A stretch of 50,898 nucleotides of DNA from Actinacidiphila cocklensis (GTDB lineage Bacteria; Actinomycetota; Actinomycetes; Streptomycetales; Streptomycetaceae): positions 1-50,898 of the forward strand of contig NZ_CAJSLV010000080.1 in assembly GCF_907177275.1 (NCBI RefSeq), given 5' to 3'. The notes under the pieces are model-generated. The model made no database searches. It saw only the letters and a list, made by a program, of their open reading frames with translations, and was not told where the DNA came from. Position numbers and translations under genes: made by a program. Of the stretch, positions 48,296-50,898 are shown piece by piece (positions within the stretch are counted from its first letter, which is position 1; each line of letters opens with the position of its first letter).

Positions 48296-50434
48296 TCAGC
48301 CGTTGCGCTTCCAGCGCGGCTTGCGGTCGTTGTAGGACGAGGACGAGGACGACGGGCCGTTGCTGTCGCGGGTGTACGACGGGCGGCTGTCGCGGTCGTC
48401 GCGGTTGCCGTACGACGGACGCGAGTCGCTGCGGTTGCCGTAGGACGGGCGCGAGTCGCTGCGGTCGTACGAGGACGGACGGCGGTCGTCACGGTCCCGG
48501 TTGCCGTAGGACGGACGCGAGTCGCTGCGGTTGCCGTACGACGGACGCGAGTCCGAACGGTTGCCGTAGGACGGGCGCGAGTCGCTGCGGTCGTACGAGG
48601 ACGGACGGCGGTCGTCACGGTCGCGATTGCCGTAGGACGGACGCGAGTCGCTGCGGTTGCCGTACGACGGACGCGAGTCCGAACGGTTGCCGTAGGACGG
48701 GCGGGAGTCGTTGCGGCTGCCGTACGAGGAGCGGCGGTCGTCGCGGTCGCGGTCGCCGTAGGAGGGACGCGAGTCCCGGCGGTCGTAGGAAGGACGCGAG
48801 TCGCGGCTGTCCCGGCTGTCCCGGTTGTCGCGGCGGTCGAAGTTGCCGCGGTCGTCCCTGCGCTGGTACGAGGACGACGACTGCTGGCGCTCCTCGCGCG
48901 GCGCGGGCACGGAGGCCGCAGCCGCCGCGGCTTCCGCCGCGAGTTCGGCCATCTCCGCGGCCTTGGCTGCGATCGCCTCGTCCGGGTCCTCGCCGCGCTC
49001 GCGGGCCGAGCGGGCGGTGAGGCGGTCGGCCTCCTCGCGCAGTTCGGTGGCGCGGCGCTGGACGCGCTCCAGCTGGCGGGTGAGGTCGGCGACCTCGCGC
49101 TCGGCCTGCGCGGCGGCGTTCTGCACCGCGTCGGCCTGGACGTCGGTGAGGGAGCGGGCGCCGGTGATCTTGGCGACGTCCTCGTCGAAGACGCCGGCGC
49201 CGCCGATGATGTGGCGCGAGGCGTCCACGCCCGCGTCCTCCATCAGCCGGAAGATCTGCTTGCGCTGGTGCGGCAGGGCCAGCGAGACGACCGTGCCGGA
49301 CTTGCCGGCGCGGGCGGTGCGGCCGCTGCGGTGCAGGTAGTCCTTGTGGTCGCCGGCGGGGTCGACGTTGAGGACCAGGTCGATGCCGTCGACGTGGATG
49401 CCGCGGGCGGCGACGTCGGTGGCGACCAGGACGTTGACCTGGCCGGCCTTGAAGTCCTCCAGGGTGCGGGTGCGGGCGCCCTGCGTCATGCCGCCGTGCA
49501 GCGCGTCGGCGCGCACGCCGGACTCGATGAGCTGCTCGGCGACCCGGTCGGCACCCATCTGGGTGCGGACGAAGATGATCGTGCGGCCCTTGCGGGCGGC
49601 GATGGCGGCGGTGACCGGCGCCTTGTCCTTGGGCTTCACCACGAGCACGTGGTGGGTCATCGTGGTGACCGCGCCCTGGGCGGCGTCGACCTCGTGCGTG
49701 ACCGGGCTGACCAGGTAGCGCTTGACGAGGCTGTCGATCTCGTTCTCCAGCGTCGCGGAGAACAGCAGCCGCTGGCCGCCGGCCGGGACGAGGTCGAGGA
49801 TCTCGGTGACCTCGGGCAGGAAGCCCATGTCGGACATCTGGTCGGCCTCGTCCAGGACCGCGATCTGCACCTGGTCCAGGATGGCCGCGCCCCGGTTGAT
49901 CAGGTCGCGCAGCCGCCCGGGGGTGGCGACGAGGACGTCGACACCGCGCTCCAGGGCGTAGATCTGGTTCTGCATGGACGTGCCGCCGCAGACGACCTTC
50001 ATCTTCAGGCCGAGGACGTCGCCGTACGGCTGGAGCGCGTCGGCGACCTGCATGGCCAGCTCGCGGGTCGGGGTGAGGATGACACCGCGCGGGCGGCGCT
50101 TGTCGGTGTGGCCGCCGGACAGCTGGGTCAGCAGCGGCAGGCCGAAGGACAGCGTCTTGCCGGAGCCGGTGCGGCCGCGGCCCAGGATGTCCCGGCCGGA
50201 CAGGGCGTCCGGGATGGTGGCGGCCTGGATCGGGAAGGGGGTGACCACGCCGTTCTGGTTCAGCTTGCGCACGATGGCCTCGGGCAGGCCCAGGTCGGCG
50301 AAGGTGATGGTCGGCTCGGCGGGCTCGGTCGTTTCGACGGTCGTCTCGACGGTCGGCTCGACGGCGGTTTCTACGGTGGCGGCGTCGGCGGCGTTCTCGG
50401 GCATGGCGGAACGGTCGGCACTGTCAATGGACAT
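48296..50434 (-). CDS. DEAD-box RNA helicase with repeat-rich disordered tail
   Basis: 712 aa. After an acidic Thr/Glu-rich leader (VETAVEPTVETTVETTEPAE) comes a complete helicase core: Q motif FPIQ at 67..70, Walker A GRGRTGSGKT (85..94), PTRELA, GG and TPGR, DEAD in AVLDEADQMSDMGF, SAT in LLFSATLE, then ATDVAARGIHVDGIDLVLN and HRSGRTARAG. A coiled-coil-like stretch (AEREVADLTRQLERVQRRAT) follows, and the last 190 residues are low-complexity repeats of DSRPSYGNR and DRDDRRPSSYDRS. Such enzymes unwind RNA in ribosome assembly or mRNA decay and in cold shock; the Arg/Gly/Tyr-rich tail can bind RNA and drive condensates. ATG at 50434 has GAGAGG 12 bases upstream. A 245-bp leader (50435..50680) without genes may be regulatory. 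Confidence 0.95.
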   Translation of the reverse strand: MSIDSADRSAMPENAADAATVETAVEPTVETTVETTEPAEPTITFADLGLPEAIVRKLNQNGVVTPFPIQAATIPDALSGRDILGRGRTGSGKTLSFGLPLLTQLSGGHTDKRRPRGVILTPTRELAMQVADALQPYGDVLGLKMKVVCGGTSMQNQIYALERGVDVLVATPGRLRDLINRGAAILDQVQIAVLDEADQMSDMGFLPEVTEILDLVPAGGQRLLFSATLENEIDSLVKRYLVSPVTHEVDAAQGAVTTMTHHVLVVKPKDKAPVTAAIAARKGRTIIFVRTQMGADRVAEQLIESGVRADALHGGMTQGARTRTLEDFKAGQVNVLVATDVAARGIHVDGIDLVLNVDPAGDHKDYLHRSGRTARAGKSGTVVSLALPHQRKQIFRLMEDAGVDASRHIIGGAGVFDEDVAKITGARSLTDVQADAVQNAAAQAEREVADLTRQLERVQRRATELREEADRLTARSARERGEDPDEAIAAKAAEMAELAAEAAAAAASVPAPREERQQSSSSYQRRDDRGNFDRRDNRDSRDSRDSRPSYDRRDSRPSYGDRDRDDRRSSYGSRNDSRPSYGNRSDSRPSYGNRSDSRPSYGNRDRDDRRPSSYDRSDSRPSYGNRSDSRPSYGNRSDSRPSYGNRDRDDRRPSSYDRSDSRPSYGNRSDSRPSYGNRDDRDSRPSYTRDSNGPSSSSSSYNDRKPRWKRNG
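48441..48692. repeat. 126-bp tandem repeat in the helicase tail
   Basis: Two consecutive near-identical 126-bp units (48441..48566, 48567..48692) encode 42 residues each, built from DSRPSYGNR modules. Shorter 30-bp repeats lie on either side. The in-frame duplication suggests recent expansion. Confidence 0.9.
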
Positions 50435-50680
50435 GCTGAAGCTAAACCTCTCGGAGACTTACGGCACGCGCCAGCTCCACAGGTTGCTTACAACCGCCTC
50501 GATGCGGTCAGCCAAGGAGAAAAGGAACGCGCCACGCGGCGCGCAACGGATCAGGCGCCAGGCAATGGGATCAGGAAATCAGGGGATCAAACGATCTACC
50601 AGCATACGCATCAGCGGCCGCTTTAGCGAATCCCCACCATGGGGGCGACCTTACCTGCTGGTACCCGCCCACTATACGCC

Positions 50681-50898
50681 CTACGGCGCGGTGGTCGGCT
50701 GACCGCCGTCCGGGCCGGTCGGCGACGCGGACGGGTCGCCCGGCGGCGGGGTCGTCGGATCCGCGGTCGGCGGGGCCGTGGTGGTGGGCTCCGCGGCCGG
50801 CGGGGTGCCCGCGGTGGGCTGCGGTACGGACGTGCCGCCGGCCGCGGTGGGCAGGGGGCGGCTGCTGCCGGGGCGGCCCGGGGACGGCGGCCCCGACG
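50681..50898 (-). CDS. Pro/Thr-rich C-terminal tail of a protein, cut by window edge
   Basis: The minus strand is open from the edge to a TAG at 50681, encoding about 72 residues, ending GPDGGQPTTAP. It contains GTSVPQPTAGTPPAAEPTTT and PPTADPTTPPPGDPSASPT. Such extracytoplasmic Pro/Thr/Gly tails are found on actinobacterial penicillin-binding proteins and other surface proteins, but the folded part lies outside the window, so no function can be given. The stop is about 250 bp upstream of the helicase start. Confidence 0.6.
   Translation of the reverse strand, partial: SGPPSPGRPGSSRPLPTAAGGTSVPQPTAGTPPAAEPTTTAPPTADPTTPPPGDPSASPTGPDGGQPTTAP

Noticed and set aside
48360..48760. Repeats resembling a CRISPR or satellite array
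   Set aside because: They are in frame within the helicase gene and encode DSRPSYGNR modules; spacing is not spacer-like.
48143..50626. Long open frame opposite the helicase gene
   Set aside because: Simple-sequence composition only; the minus strand encodes all DEAD-box motifs.

Overview
The window is very GC-rich, starts many genes at GTG with good Shine-Dalgarno sequences, and carries families typical of Streptomyces: NsdA-like HTH/TPR regulators, RsbW-like ATP-binding proteins, DUF5753 regulators, a SigE-type ECF sigma factor and an SgcJ/EcaC protein. I read it as a Streptomyces (or close relative) chromosome segment in which a core region on the right borders a long, layered genomic island on the left. 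The hinge is a tRNA-Lys(TTT) gene at 44772..44844.

Layout. 1..4169: the end of an IS4-type transposase, then a visibly AT-richer gene for a large nuclease-NACHT STAND protein, a likely anti-phage effector. 4991..11409: a regulatory and accessory patch (ATP-binding protein, divergent TPR regulator, aminoglycoside-type phosphotransferase, small orphan proteins, a truncated DUF4291 gene, SgcJ/EcaC protein). 11591..13515: a rhomboid protease and a second, MurG-like glycosyltransferase. 13558..16053: small orphan, membrane and immunity-like genes. 16306..44816: an array built on the 3' end of the tRNA-Lys gene. Copies of that tRNA end lie at 16306, 17872 (degenerate), 30455 and in the intact gene at 44771.

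The last unit (30455..44816, about 14.3 kb) looks like an intact integrative element: tyrosine integrase, excisionase, XRE regulator, DUF3631 ATPase, a repeat-rich possible origin, and cargo (Nudix, MazG-like, CutA, methyltransferase, phosphotransferase, regulators). No TraB/FtsK-type translocase is visible. The first unit (16306..17872, about 1.57 kb) has the same two ends as the large element, including arm-type repeats at matching distances, but holds only a two-gene ribbon-helix-helix/unknown operon. It looks like a miniature non-autonomous element mobilised in trans, and is the strongest candidate for something undescribed. The middle unit (17872..30455) is a scarred stretch with gene fragments (DUF5753, IstB, methyltransferase, phosphotransferase), a two-component system, a methyltransferase, a secreted repeat protein, a HIT-like protein and an ECF sigma factor with a coupled membrane protein.

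44772..50898 looks like host chromosome: tRNA-Lys, a large secreted FG-GAP protein, a DEAD-box RNA helicase with a repeat-rich tail, and the end of a Pro/Thr-rich protein at the window edge.

A second theme is a duplicated regulatory module: a TPR regulator divergent from an RsbW-like ATP-binding protein plus a conserved C-terminal domain. The two parts are separate genes at 5303..6618 and one fused gene at 32816..33763. Both copies lie on mobile or accessory DNA, with further shared families (phosphotransferase; the YDLAVW family at 9445 and 43355). Coordinates and motifs were read by eye; family names come from memory of sequence patterns, not searches.
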